64,000 bases of DNA from Duganella guangzhouensis (lineage in GTDB: Bacteria > Pseudomonadota > Gammaproteobacteria > Burkholderiales > Burkholderiaceae_D). Within the stretch, counting starts at the first letter, position 1; every line of letters starts with the position of its first letter. Below are positions 50,005-58,216 of this stretch, in pieces. The notes beneath the pieces were generated by a model. The model had not been told where the DNA came from. It worked only from the letters and a program-made list of their open reading frames with translations, and made no database searches. Where the stretch lies: contig NZ_WKJK01000024.1 of NCBI RefSeq assembly GCF_009674535.1, positions 1 to 64,000 on the forward strand. Direction: 5' to 3'. The position numbers were made by a program, and so were the translations under genes.

Positions 50005-50919
50005 TTAACGACGATTGGCGATGGGCGCGCCGTTTTGCGACAGCACGATTTCAACGCGGCGATTCAGCTGGCGGCTGCCAGCGTCGGTATTGCTGGCCAC
50101 CGGATAGGCTTCGCCATAGCCACGGGTGGCGATCTTGTTGCTCGGTACGCCGAGACCGATCAGCGCATTGCGCACCGATTCGGCGCGGCGTTGCGACAGG
50201 TCGAGGTTGTGCGACGAAGTACCGGTGCTGTCGGTAAAGCCTTCGACCAGCACCACGCTTTGCGGTTCCTGCAGCAGCACGTCGGCCAGTTTCTGCGCGG
50301 TGCGCATGCCTTCGGCGCTCAGCTCGGCACGGTCGACATTGAACAGCACATCGTTGAGGGTGATGATGATGCCGCGATCGGTCTGCTTGGCTTGCAGGTC
50401 GGCCAGTTGCTGTTGCAGCGCGGCGTTCTTGGCCTGCTCGTCGCGCGCCGAATTGGCGGCGATGTCGGCCTGGGCGCGCGCGGCTTCGGCATCGGCCTTG
50501 GCTTGATCGGCCTGGCTGCGGGCGCGGTCGGCGGCGGCTTTGGCGTTGTTGGCCTCGGCGGTGCGCGCCTGCAGGCGCACTTCATCGCGCTGACGGGCGG
50601 CGTTGGCCACATCGGATTCAGCCTGCTTGGCCTTGGCCGCTTCCTGCGCGGTGGCGATCTTCTGCTTGGCGATATAGGCCAGCTTGTCGATCTCGTTCAG
50701 GCTCTCTTTCTTGGCGGCGGCCGTGTTGGCTTTGTCCAGCGCGTCGGACGCGGCCTTGAATTCCAGCGGCGCGTTGGCGGCCACAGTGGGATTGCTTTGC
50801 GCGGCCGAAAAGTCGGCGCGTGCCTGGTCCAGTTGGGTGGTGGTGGTTGGCGTCGAGCTGCAGGCGGCCATGGTCAGTGTCACGGCGAAGGCAACTGGCA
50901 ACAGGGTGAGTTTTTTCAT
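50005..50919 (-). CDS. OmpA-family lipoprotein with DUF4398 and coiled-coil
   Basis: A 304-residue lipoprotein (lipobox ending MAAC, Cys about 20). A DUF4398 region (about 30-100) runs into a long alanine-rich coiled-coil (to about 170). An OmpA peptidoglycan-binding domain (about 180-300, VLVEGFTDSTGTSSHNLDLSQRRA) ends the protein. It should bridge the outer membrane and the cell wall. It starts 18 bp after the DUF4398 gene stop. Confidence 0.92.
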   Translation of the reverse strand: MKKLTLLPVAFAVTLTMAACSSTPTTTTQLDQARADFSAAQSNPTVAANAPLEFKAASDALDKANTAAAKKESLNEIDKLAYIAKQKIATAQEAAKAKQAESDVANAARQRDEVRLQARTAEANNAKAAADRARSQADQAKADAEAARAQADIAANSARDEQAKNAALQQQLADLQAKQTDRGIIITLNDVLFNVDRAELSAEGMRTAQKLADVLLQEPQSVVLVEGFTDSTGTSSHNLDLSQRRAESVRNALIGLGVPSNKIATRGYGEAYPVASNTDAGSRQLNRRVEIVLSQNGAPIANRR

Positions 50920-50937
50920 GATCGGGCTCCGTTGGTT

Positions 50938-51327
50938 TTATTGTTGAGTAGTCGCATTGGCGCGCGCCAGTTCCTCGCGCAGCAGGCGGATGTTCTGTTG
51001 CAGCTCGTCGGCGGCGGTGGTGGCCTTGGCAGAGTTGGCCTTGCTCTGCGCCAGCTGAGCGTCAGCCGACGCCTGCGTGGCCAGGTCTTGCGCCGTTTTG
51101 TAGTCCTTGGCCGCCAGCGCCTGGTTGGCGCGCATCAGCTTGTCGCGGGCGGATTGCATTTCGGCCGGGGCCAGGTCGGCGGCGCCGGCGCTGGTGGCAG
51201 CGGCCACCGCTTCGCGCGACACCGCGACATCCGCAGTGGCCGGGGTTTTCTGGCTGGCGCAGCCACCCAGCGTGAACAGCAGGGCCATGCCGCACATCAT
51301 TTGCCATTGAGTATTCATGGGCATCAT
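50938..51327 (-). CDS. DUF4398 lipoprotein
   Basis: A 129-residue lipoprotein (lipobox ending LGGC, Cys about 22). The mature part is one DUF4398 helical domain with KLMRANQALAAKDYKTAQDLATQA. The protein resembles the N-terminal half of the one at 50005-50919, so the two genes probably arose by duplication and fusion with OmpA. The start is one of three close methionines; the one at 51327 is 7 bases from a GAGGAG site. It has the best Crp/Fnr-type promoter of the window. Confidence 0.88.
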   Translation of the reverse strand: MMPMNTQWQMMCGMALLFTLGGCASQKTPATADVAVSREAVAAATSAGAADLAPAEMQSARDKLMRANQALAAKDYKTAQDLATQASADAQLAQSKANSAKATTAADELQQNIRLLREELARANATTQQ

Positions 51328-51360
51328 TGTTATTCTCCTCAAGTGATTGGGATGGCTACA

Positions 51361-51366
51361 GTTATA
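51361..51366 (-). promoter_or_regulatory. -10 hexamer of the DUF4398-OmpA-bacterioferritin operon
   Basis: TATAAC on the minus strand, 29.5 bp from the centre of the palindrome at 51389-51402. Confidence 0.7.
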
Positions 51367-51388
51367 AGCGCTCGCCGGTCCGGCATCA

Positions 51389-51402
51389 GTACGGTGACGC
51401 AC
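51389..51402. promoter_or_regulatory. Crp/Fnr-type operator of the DUF4398 operon
   Basis: GTACGGTGACGCAC fits all ten fixed positions and is identical to the site at 54608-54621. It is at -41.5 for the minus-strand TATAAC. For the plus-strand AsmA gene the spacing does not fit. Confidence 0.8.
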
Positions 51403-51463
51403 CAAACCCCGTGTGTGTAAAATGATGCAACTATCAAAATCCTCCAGAACCCTCAGGTCCGCC

Positions 51464-53482
51464 ATGCCCCTGCCCCGCCGCACCCGTATCGCCCTTGCCG
51501 TCAGCAGCGCCGTGCTGGCCATGCCCGTGATTGCCGTCGTCGCCCTCAGCAACTACGACTGGAACCGCGCGCGGCCGTGGCTCAACCAACGGATCAGCAG
51601 CGCCATCGACCGGCCGTTTGAAATCCGGGGCGACGTGTCGCTGACCTGGCAGCGCCAAGGCAGCGGCGACCATGACCGCACCTGGCGCGACTACCTGCCG
51701 CTGCCCCATCTGCTGGCGCGCGATGTCCACGTCGGCAATCCGCGCGGCATGCAGGCACCCAGCGAGATGGTCAGCGTCAGCCAGTTCGCCTTTGCCATCG
51801 AACCATTGCCGCTGCTGCGCCAGCGGATTGAAATCCCGGTGCTGCGCTTCGACAATCCGGCGCTGCTGTTGCAGCGCGATGCCGATGGCAAAAACAACTG
51901 GACCTTTAAAAGCGACGACCAGCCCTCGGCCTGGAAACTGGATGTGCAGCAGGTGGTGTTCGCCAAAGGCACGGTGCGCTACATCGACGCCATGACGCAT
52001 GTGGATGCCGCCGCCCAGGTCGACACCGTCAACGACGGCCCCTACGGCGTGGCCTGGCAATTGCGCGGCAAGTGGAATCAGCAGGACGTCAGCGGCAGCG
52101 GCAAGGCCGGCGCCGTGCTGTCGCTGCAATCGCAAACCGCGCCCTACCCGCTGGCAGCCAGCCTCAACGTCGGCGGCACCAATATCAGCGTTGAAGGCAC
52201 GCTGACCAAGCCGGCCGCGCTGGCGGCACTGGACATGCGGCTCAAGCTGTCCGGTCCCAGCATGGCGCGGCTGTACGGCCTGACCGGCGTGCTGCTGCCG
52301 GAAACGCCGCCGTTCACCACCGAGGGCCATCTGAGCGGCAACCTGGGCGCCAATGCCAGCCACTGGATTTACGACCAGTTCACCGGCAAGGTCGGCCAGA
52401 GCGACATCGGCGGCAAGCTGGAATTCCGCACCGGCGCGCCGCGTCCGCTGCTGAGCGGCACGGTGCAATCGAAGCTGCTGCAAGTGTCCGACCTCGGCCC
52501 GCTGATCGGCGCCGACTCCAACGCCAGCAAGGAAGCACGCGGTGAGGACGAGCGCCAGCCGGGCAACAAGGTGCTGCCGGTGGAAACCTTCCGCACCGAG
52601 CGCTGGACCGCGATCGATGCCGACGTCAATTTCAAGGCCGCGCAAATCACCCGCAACAAGGACTTGCCGATCCAGAATCTGGAAACGCAAATCCACATGA
52701 AAGATGGCGTGCTGTCGCTGACGCCGATGAACTTCGACATCGCCGGCGGCCGCTTCACCTCCAACGTGATGCTGGATGGCAGCGGCAAGATCAATCCACA
52801 CGCCATCCGCGCCGAACTGAAGGCTGGTGCGCGCCATCTGCAGCTGAAAAAACTATTCCCCACCATTGACGGCATGCAGGCCACGGTGGGCGAGGTGAAT
52901 GCCGATGTGTCGCTGTCGGCCACCGGCAATTCGGTGGCCAGCCTGCTCGGCTCGTCCAACGGCGAGCTGAAAGGCGTCGTCAATGAAGGCAGCGTCAGCA
53001 AGCTGTTGCTGGAGGCGATGGGACTGAACATCGGCAGCGTGGTGCTAACCAAGGTGGTCGGCGACAAGCAGGTCAAGCTGAATTGCATGGTGACTGATTT
53101 TGCCGTCACCAACGGCCTGATGAAATCGCGCCTGTTCGTGGTCGACACCTCGGAAGCGCGCATCGACATCAACGGCACCGTCAATCTCGGCAACGAAAAG
53201 CTGGACCTGACGCTGAAACCGGACGCCAAGAGCATGCGCGTGATTTCGCTGCGCGCGCCGATCTATGTGCGCGGCACGTTCAAGGAACCGGACCTCAGCA
53301 TCGACAAGGGCGCGCTGGCGTTGCGCGCTGGCGGTGCCCTGGCGCTGGCGGTGGTGGCACCGGTGGCGGCGATTGTGCCGCTGGTCAGCACCGGCCCCGG
53401 CGAGACCGCCGGCTGCCAGACCTTGATGGCGCAGGCCGGCGGCAAGCCGGTGGCGCCGCCGCCAGGCAAGCCCAGCCACTGA
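51464..53482 (+). CDS. AsmA-family protein
   Basis: A 672-residue protein of the AsmA/YhdP type, anchored by an N-terminal transmembrane helix (about 8-30) with a very long beta-rich periplasmic part. RPWLNQRISSAIDRPFEIRGDVSLTW is the family N-terminus, and NVMLDGSGKINPHAIRAEL... and GTVNLGNEKLDLTLKPDAKSMRV are C-terminal AsmA blocks. Such proteins probably move or organise phospholipids between the membranes. A C-terminal hydrophobic stretch (LALAVVAPVAAIVPLV) is also present. Start at 51464 is likely; 51425 is also open. Confidence 0.9.
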   Translation: MPLPRRTRIALAVSSAVLAMPVIAVVALSNYDWNRARPWLNQRISSAIDRPFEIRGDVSLTWQRQGSGDHDRTWRDYLPLPHLLARDVHVGNPRGMQAPSEMVSVSQFAFAIEPLPLLRQRIEIPVLRFDNPALLLQRDADGKNNWTFKSDDQPSAWKLDVQQVVFAKGTVRYIDAMTHVDAAAQVDTVNDGPYGVAWQLRGKWNQQDVSGSGKAGAVLSLQSQTAPYPLAASLNVGGTNISVEGTLTKPAALAALDMRLKLSGPSMARLYGLTGVLLPETPPFTTEGHLSGNLGANASHWIYDQFTGKVGQSDIGGKLEFRTGAPRPLLSGTVQSKLLQVSDLGPLIGADSNASKEARGEDERQPGNKVLPVETFRTERWTAIDADVNFKAAQITRNKDLPIQNLETQIHMKDGVLSLTPMNFDIAGGRFTSNVMLDGSGKINPHAIRAELKAGARHLQLKKLFPTIDGMQATVGEVNADVSLSATGNSVASLLGSSNGELKGVVNEGSVSKLLLEAMGLNIGSVVLTKVVGDKQVKLNCMVTDFAVTNGLMKSRLFVVDTSEARIDINGTVNLGNEKLDLTLKPDAKSMRVISLRAPIYVRGTFKEPDLSIDKGALALRAGGALALAVVAPVAAIVPLVSTGPGETAGCQTLMAQAGGKPVAPPPGKPSH

Positions 53483-53494
53483 TGCGGTGCGAAT

Positions 53495-53508
53495 GTGGGA
53501 TGCCGAAC
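53495..53508. promoter_or_regulatory. weaker Crp/Fnr-type site of the OsmB-like gene
   Basis: GTGGGATGCCGAAC fits 8 of ten fixed positions. Its centre is 29.5 bp from TACTCT at 53531-53536. The match of spacing supports it although the sequence is degenerate. Confidence 0.5.
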
Positions 53509-53586
53509 GGAAGTGCCCTGCCCCAGCGCGTACTCTGGTGCCATCGGTTGGCGCAATACCGCGCTGGCCTGCCAGAGGAGAAAATC

Positions 53587-53811
53587 ATGAAGAACGTCAA
53601 GCAACTCGCAGCAACCGCCGCCGTGCTGGCGGCCACCCTGGGCCTGAGCGCTTGTGCCAACATGTCGCCGCAGGATCGCAATACCGCCGTTGGTGCCGGT
53701 GTCGGCGCGGTGGCGGGCTCGGTGCTGACTGGCGGTAGCGCGGTCGGCGCGGTCGGTGGCGCGGCCGTCGGCGGCGTGATCGGCAACCAGGTGCAGAAAC
53801 CACCGCGTTAA
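53587..53811 (+). CDS. OsmB-like glycine-zipper lipoprotein
   Basis: A 74-residue lipoprotein (lipobox ending LSAC, Cys about 23), the rest a glycine zipper (GAGVGAVAGSVLTGGSAVGAV and on) like OsmB of E. coli, an osmotically inducible outer-membrane lipoprotein. The ATG at 53587 has a GAGGAG site. A weaker Crp/Fnr-type site precedes it, and a terminator follows. Confidence 0.87.
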   Translation: MKNVKQLAATAAVLAATLGLSACANMSPQDRNTAVGAGVGAVAGSVLTGGSAVGAVGGAAVGGVIGNQVQKPPR

Positions 53812-53833
53812 TCGGCGCCAGCCTTCAAGCACA

Positions 53834-53855
53834 ACGGGCCTCGCGGCCCGTTTTT
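53834..53855 (+). terminator. intrinsic terminator between the OsmB-like and crp/fnr genes
   Basis: A 7-bp stem ACGGGCC / GGCCCGT with a TCGC loop and TTTTT, 22 bp after the osmB-like stop. The crp/fnr gene ends at 53854 on the other strand, within the same T-run, so this hairpin may end both transcripts. Confidence 0.8.
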
Positions 53856-54573
53856 ATTTGTCCTTGAACATTTCGTAGCAATGGCAGGAGACGCCTTCCA
53901 GCCCGGCCGAGTCGAGGATCTCGATATTGCCACGGCTGTAGCTGATCAGCTTTTGCTGTTGCAGCGCGCTGGCGGCCTTGGTGACGCCGACACGCCGCAC
54001 GCCCAGCGCATGGGCCAGGAATTCGTGCGTCAGATGGAATTTTTCCGATTGCAGACGATCGCGCGTAATCAGCAGTGAACGCGCCAGCCGCGCCTCCAGC
54101 ACGTGGAAGCGGCTGCACACGGCAATCTGGATCGCCTGCGCCAATTGCTGGTCGGTATAGCGGTGCAGCAGCCGCTGCAACGCATCCATGCGGTGGAACT
54201 CGGTCACCAAATCGCCCGCCGCCATGCGGTAGGCGCGGCCCGAGCGCTGCACCACGGCGCGCACCTGGGCCAGCTCCTGCCCCAGCACCACCGGCGCGCC
54301 CAGCATGCCCTCGCGGCCGATGGCGCCCACTTCCAGCGTCATGCGCCCTTCCGCCACGCCCAGCAGCGAGACCAGGCAATCAATCGGGAAATACACATAA
54401 CGCACCTCCTGCCCCGGTTCCGACAACACCTGGCCGTTTTCAACCCGTACGGTCTCGCATTTGTCAGCAAGCTGGGCCTGGTCCTCGTCCGACAGGCTGG
54501 CCAGCAAGCGGTTGTTCGCCAGCCGGGGCAAGGCGCGCTCGTCGTCGATGGAATTGGAGAGATAGGTATGCAT
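53854..54573 (-). CDS. Crp/Fnr-family transcriptional regulator, likely activator of the stress genes
   Basis: A 239-residue regulator: a cyclic-nucleotide-type beta-roll (about 20-130), a long dimer helix and a C-terminal winged helix (LTHEFLAHALGVRRVGVTKAASAL). In the recognition helix, RRVGVT stands where CRP has SRETVG, so the Glu181 that reads TGTGA is missing. This fits a non-CRP site such as GTACGG. No N-terminal cysteine cluster of FNR is present, and the cAMP-binding arginine/serine pattern is not clear. The start at 54573 has no ribosome site. A palindrome at 54608-54621 lies at -41.5 to a TACGCT on this strand, which would start the RNA at the ATG itself. Confidence 0.92.
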   Translation of the reverse strand: MHTYLSNSIDDERALPRLANNRLLASLSDEDQAQLADKCETVRVENGQVLSEPGQEVRYVYFPIDCLVSLLGVAEGRMTLEVGAIGREGMLGAPVVLGQELAQVRAVVQRSGRAYRMAAGDLVTEFHRMDALQRLLHRYTDQQLAQAIQIAVCSRFHVLEARLARSLLITRDRLQSEKFHLTHEFLAHALGVRRVGVTKAASALQQQKLISYSRGNIEILDSAGLEGVSCHCYEMFKDK

Positions 54574-54579
54574 GGAATC

Positions 54580-54585
54580 AGCGTA
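54580..54585 (-). promoter_or_regulatory. possible -10 of the crp/fnr gene, leaderless
   Basis: TACGCT on the minus strand, at the usual 29.5 bp from the centre of the shared palindrome. Transcription would start at 54573, the A of the start codon. Confidence 0.45.
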
Positions 54586-54607
54586 AAGGCAATTATTTGC
54601 TCTGTAT

Positions 54608-54621
54608 GTACGGTGACGCAC
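54608..54621. promoter_or_regulatory. Crp/Fnr-type operator shared by the regulator and the gene at 54695
   Basis: GTACGGTGACGCAC fits all ten positions and equals the site at 51389. Its centre is 29.5 bp from TACGCT (minus) and from GAAAAT at 54644-54649 (plus), so one palindrome could serve both divergent promoters. Confidence 0.75.
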
Positions 54622-54694
54622 GGAAGCAAGCGATGTCCTTGAGGAAAATATCGTCTGCAATGCAATACCTCAACCAATAAAAAGGAAACCCATC

Positions 54695-55324
54695 ATGGAC
54701 ACCCCACACATCAAATCCAGCCCGCATCCGGTCATGGTGATCGCCGCCGTCGCGGTGGTCCTGTTCTGCGGCGTCGGCAGCGCCGCGATTCTGGGTTGGC
54801 TGCCAACCTCCAACGCCAGCGTGCCGGCCGCCGTCAGCGGCCTGCCACCGGCGCCGGAACACGCGTCGAACGCGTCCTATAACAATGCCGCACCGACCGC
54901 CAACAGCATGGCGCCGACCGGCAGCGCCGAACCGGCATTGGCGCAAGGCGCCGGCCAGAACGCCGAACCGGAAGCCCGCAACGCGCCATGCGCCAACTGC
55001 GGCGTGGTGGAATCGGTGCGCGCGGTTGAGCATCGTCCGCAAAGCAGCGGCGTCGGCGCGGTCGGCGGCGCGGTGCTGGGCGGCCTGCTGGGCAACCAGG
55101 TCGGCAGCGGCCATGGCCGCCAGCTGGCCACGGTGGCCGGCGCGGTGGGCGGCGCGGTAGCCGGCAACCAGATCGAAGGCAATATGAAAACCACCCACAG
55201 CTGGGACATCGTGGTGCGCATGGATAACGGCAACAAGCGCACGCTGCACGCGTCGAACCAGCCGCAATGGCGCGCCGGCGATCCGGTCCGCATCGTCAAG
55301 GGCCAACTGCGCTCGATCGACTAA
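54695..55324 (+). CDS. glycine-zipper 2TM protein with N-terminal anchor
   Basis: A 209-residue protein with an N-terminal transmembrane helix (about 14-34), a low-complexity linker with a CANC cysteine pair (about 98-101), a glycine zipper (GGAVLGGLLGNQVGSGHG...) and the VVRMDNGNKR...GDPVRIVKGQLR module found also at 46126-46569. It probably sits in the inner membrane or spans the periplasm. The ATG has an AAAGGAA site. It is divergent from the crp/fnr gene across a shared operator. Confidence 0.88.
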   Translation: MDTPHIKSSPHPVMVIAAVAVVLFCGVGSAAILGWLPTSNASVPAAVSGLPPAPEHASNASYNNAAPTANSMAPTGSAEPALAQGAGQNAEPEARNAPCANCGVVESVRAVEHRPQSSGVGAVGGAVLGGLLGNQVGSGHGRQLATVAGAVGGAVAGNQIEGNMKTTHSWDIVVRMDNGNKRTLHASNQPQWRAGDPVRIVKGQLRSID

Positions 55325-55333
55325 AGGAGCTAG

Positions 55334-55347
55334 GTACGGCAGCGTAC
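55334..55347. promoter_or_regulatory. Crp/Fnr-type operator of the gene at 55403
   Basis: GTACGGCAGCGTAC fits all ten fixed positions. Its centre is 29.5 bp from GATAAT at 55370-55375. Confidence 0.8.
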
Positions 55348-55402
55348 AGATACAGCGCCCACTCTTGCCGATAATGGACTCACACAACCCGAGGAGAGAA
55401 TC

Positions 55403-55549
55403 ATGCTATATACCATCGCTGTCGTTCTGCTTATCCTGTGGCTGCTGGGCCTGGTGACCTCGTACACCATCGGCGGCTTCATCCACATCCTGCTGGTCGT
55501 GGCCATCATCATGGTGCTGCTGCGCCTGATTAGCGGACGCGGCGTGTAG
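55403..55549 (+). CDS. lmo0937-family small membrane protein
   Basis: A 48-residue protein with two hydrophobic segments (4-20 and 24-42) and the pattern LYTIAVVLLILWLLGLV...IGGFIHILLVVAIIMVLLRLI of the lmo0937 family. These small proteins are often stress-induced and follow Crp/Fnr or sigma-factor genes. The ATG has a GAGGAG site, and a Crp/Fnr-type operator is at -41.5. Too short for many gene finders. Confidence 0.87.
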   Translation: MLYTIAVVLLILWLLGLVTSYTIGGFIHILLVVAIIMVLLRLISGRGV

Positions 55550-55568
55550 CCTCCTCCGCCCCAGGATG

Positions 55569-55594
55569 AAACGGCGCCATTGGCGCCGTTTTCG
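55569..55594 (+). terminator. intrinsic terminator after the lmo0937-family gene
   Basis: A 10-bp stem AAACGGCGCC / GGCGCCGTTT with a short ATT loop and a TTTTCGTTT tail, 19 bp after the stop. Confidence 0.75.
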
Positions 55595-55622
55595 TTTATG
55601 CTGCTGTTTTTCGGGAGGAGTT

Positions 55623-56153
55623 ATGAAACGTCTCGTGATCGCACTGGCCCTGATGACCTCGGCGGTGGCTCAGGCCCAGACCATCAAGCCGGGCCTGTGG
55701 GAATTGAATACCAAGGTCAGCACCGGCAACGCCCAGACCGACCAGGCGCTGACGGCGGCGCTGAATCAGCTGGCGGCAATGCCGGCGGAGCAGCGCGCGC
55801 AACTGGAAGCCAGCATGGCCAAAAACGGCGTCTCGCTGCCCAAGGCCGGCAGCAATGGCGGCCTGACCATGACCGCCTGCGTGACGCCGGAAATGGCGGC
55901 GCGCAAGGAACTGCCGCTGGGTCAGGATGGCAAGTGCACGTCGAAGCAACAGCAGGTCAGCGGCGGCCTGGACGTGTCGTTCACCTGCACCGATCCGGCC
56001 TCCAGCGGCAACGGCCAGATCCGCTTCCAGGGCGACAACGCCTACACCTCGACCATGCAGGTCATCAACAACAGCGGCGCCGGCCCACAGAGCGCCACCG
56101 TGCAATCGAGCGGACGCTGGCTGAGTGCCAGCTGCCCGCCCCGGCCGCAGTGA
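55623..56153 (+). CDS. DUF3617-family secreted protein
   Basis: A 176-residue protein with a Sec signal peptide (1-18, ending AQA). The mature part has IKPGLWELNTKVSTG at its start and two cysteine pairs, the DUF3617 pattern, of unknown function in the periplasm. The start at 55623 has a GGAGGAG site. Its stop is one base from the stop of the convergent aminotransferase. Confidence 0.86.
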   Translation: MKRLVIALALMTSAVAQAQTIKPGLWELNTKVSTGNAQTDQALTAALNQLAAMPAEQRAQLEASMAKNGVSLPKAGSNGGLTMTACVTPEMAARKELPLGQDGKCTSKQQQVSGGLDVSFTCTDPASSGNGQIRFQGDNAYTSTMQVINNSGAGPQSATVQSSGRWLSASCPPRPQ

Positions 56154-56154
56154 G

Positions 56155-56997
56155 TTACTGGCTGTCGGAATACGCCATGTAGCGCTCGCGCGCCAGCGTG
56201 GCGATCGGGCCGACCGGCAAGCTGCGCGCCTCATAACGGACGCAGGGCGTGACCTTGCCGTAGTTGCCGGTGTTGAAAATTTCCACCGCAGTGTCCAGCT
56301 CTTCCGGCCGGACGCTGCGCTCTTCCACCACCACGCCCGCCTGCGCCAGCAGATCGATCACGCGCGCGCGGGTGATGCCGGACAGGAAAGTCCCGTTCGG
56401 CACCGGCGTCACCACCTTGCCTTGCGGCGTCACGAAGAACAGATTGGCCGAGGCGAACTCGGCCACATTGCCGGCGCTGTCGCACACCACCGCGTTGTCA
56501 TAGCCGCGCTCCTTGGCTTCGCGCAGCGCCTTGCTGGTATTGGCGTACAGCGACGATGCCTTGGCATCGGTCGGCGCCATCGACGGATCGGGGCGGCGCA
56601 GCACCGACAGACAGGCCGAGAAACCGGTGAACGGAGGCATCGCCGCATCGAACAGCGTCAGCGCGAACGCGCTCTTTTCCGGCACCGGAATCAGCAGGCC
56701 ATCGGTACCGAACACCAGCGGACGAATGTACAGTTCGGCATCCGGCGGAAACTTGGCCACGCCTTCGCGCACCAGCTGTTCCATCTCATCCACGCTGAGC
56801 GGGCACATCAGGCCCAGCCGCTCGGCCGAGGTGATCACGCGTTGCAGATGCAGGCGCAAGTCCGCCATATGGCCGCGCAAGGAACGGGCGCCATCGAATA
56901 CCGACGAACCCAGCCAGACGCTGTGGTCCATGGCGCCGAACAGCGGCGTATTCCCTTCGCTCCAGCTGCCATTGAAATAAGTGAGGTACATGCGCAT
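56155..56997 (-). CDS. branched-chain-type class IV aminotransferase
   Basis: A 280-residue PLP enzyme of fold type IV. It has the lysine region DAKASSLYANTSKAL, AVVCDSAGNVAEFASANLFFV with the cofactor glutamate, and GITRARVIDLLAQAG. It resembles IlvE and D-amino-acid aminotransferase paralogues; the residues seen do not separate these. A GGGA stretch precedes the ATG at 56997; the in-frame ATG at 56991 (MYLTYFNGSW) is equally possible. It stands alone between the DUF3617 and porin genes. Confidence 0.9.
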   Translation of the reverse strand: MRMYLTYFNGSWSEGNTPLFGAMDHSVWLGSSVFDGARSLRGHMADLRLHLQRVITSAERLGLMCPLSVDEMEQLVREGVAKFPPDAELYIRPLVFGTDGLLIPVPEKSAFALTLFDAAMPPFTGFSACLSVLRRPDPSMAPTDAKASSLYANTSKALREAKERGYDNAVVCDSAGNVAEFASANLFFVTPQGKVVTPVPNGTFLSGITRARVIDLLAQAGVVVEERSVRPEELDTAVEIFNTGNYGKVTPCVRYEARSLPVGPIATLARERYMAYSDSQ

Positions 56998-57026
56998 TCC
57001 CGGTCAAAACCAGCAATGTAGCATGT

Positions 57027-58106
57027 TTAGAATGCGTGCTTGAGGCCGATGTTGATGGCGCGATCGCCGCTGCCGCGATTGCTGGCGTTGCCGACCGAGT
57101 AGGCGGCGCCATTGCGGTTCTGGATTTTGGCAAACGAGGTGTACATGCTGGTGCGTTTCGAGAACGCATAGCTGGCGCCGACCGCGATTTGATTAGCGTC
57201 GCGGTCGGCTAGCGTGCGGTCATCTTTATGGATGTAGGACGCCAGCAACGTGGTGGCGCCCATCGGCACCGCCACGCCGACCAGCACGTCATGGCTGTTG
57301 GTGCTGGGGTCGCGCTGCGCCACCGCGCCGTAGGGATTGGTTTCGTCCCACTGCATGCTGCCGTCGCCCTTGCTGTGACCATAAGCGGCGTAACCGACAA
57401 AGCGGCCGAAGTCGACATTGGCGGCCACCAGCGTATTGCGCGCCGACTGATCGACCGGCGGCGTGGTGCCGGTCGCGTCCAGCAGATTGTCCTTGCGCTG
57501 GTGCGAGATGCTGAGATTGATGCCGCCCTTTTCATAACCCAGCGTGGCGCCATACGCGCGGTTGACCTTGCTGTTATACGGCGACTCGCCAAAGCTGTAG
57601 ATCACCGAGCCGATCAGCCCGCTGCGCGAGCGCGGCGACTGGTACTTGACGGTGTTGTCGTAACGCTTGGTGGTATAGCCGACCAGATTGGCGGCGCTGC
57701 CGGCCATGCCGCCATGGAAGGGATCGCCCACTTCGGTCAGCGCCTCGTACACCAGATTGTACTGGCGGCCCAGGGTCACCAGCCCAAGCGGACCATCCAG
57801 CCCGACAAACGCCTGCCGGCCGAACAGCTTGCCGTTCTGGTCCGACACGCCGGTGTCGTTGAGGACACCGGCCTCCACCGTGTACACCGCCGCCGTGCCG
57901 CCGCCCAGGTCTTCGCGGCCGCGCACGCCCAGCCGCGAGCCGCTGGCGATGCCGCTGTCGAGCCGGGTGCTGGCACAATCGCTCTGGCAACCGCGCTCCG
58001 CCACCACGCCGGCATCCAGCACGCCGTACACTTCCGTCGACGACGAGGTTTGCGCCACCGCGGTCAGCGGTGCCAGCAAGGCCAGCGTGTAGAGGGCGGG
58101 TTTCAT
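57027..58106 (-). CDS. Gram-negative trimeric porin
   Basis: A 359-residue porin with a Sec signal peptide (1-18, ending AVA). EVYGVLDAGV is the first strand, SGSRLGVRGREDLGGGTAAVYTVE and FGRQAFVGLDGPLGLVTLGRQYN are typical of betaproteobacterial OmpC-like porins, and the protein ends in phenylalanine. Two cysteines in an early loop (GCQSDC) are unusual. It forms a general diffusion channel. The start at 58106 is chosen at the signal peptide; the ribosome site is weak. Confidence 0.93.
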   Translation of the reverse strand: MKPALYTLALLAPLTAVAQTSSSTEVYGVLDAGVVAERGCQSDCASTRLDSGIASGSRLGVRGREDLGGGTAAVYTVEAGVLNDTGVSDQNGKLFGRQAFVGLDGPLGLVTLGRQYNLVYEALTEVGDPFHGGMAGSAANLVGYTTKRYDNTVKYQSPRSRSGLIGSVIYSFGESPYNSKVNRAYGATLGYEKGGINLSISHQRKDNLLDATGTTPPVDQSARNTLVAANVDFGRFVGYAAYGHSKGDGSMQWDETNPYGAVAQRDPSTNSHDVLVGVAVPMGATTLLASYIHKDDRTLADRDANQIAVGASYAFSKRTSMYTSFAKIQNRNGAAYSVGNASNRGSGDRAINIGLKHAF

Positions 58107-58216
58107 AATGATGGGCCGGGAACATTGAGAACTTGTTATGCTCAGTGTAGGTCGCACCCCATGCATATTCTGTGCGGACGATCACGCTAGGCTTAAGTTT
58201 CACCAAGGAAATCTAT

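Noticed and set aside
51389..51464. Crp/Fnr-type activation of the AsmA gene from the site at 51389
   Set aside because: On the plus strand the expected -10 position reads ATGCAA; the nearest TAAAAT is 22.5 bp from the centre, so the spacing rule fails for AsmA. The site belongs to the minus-strand operon.
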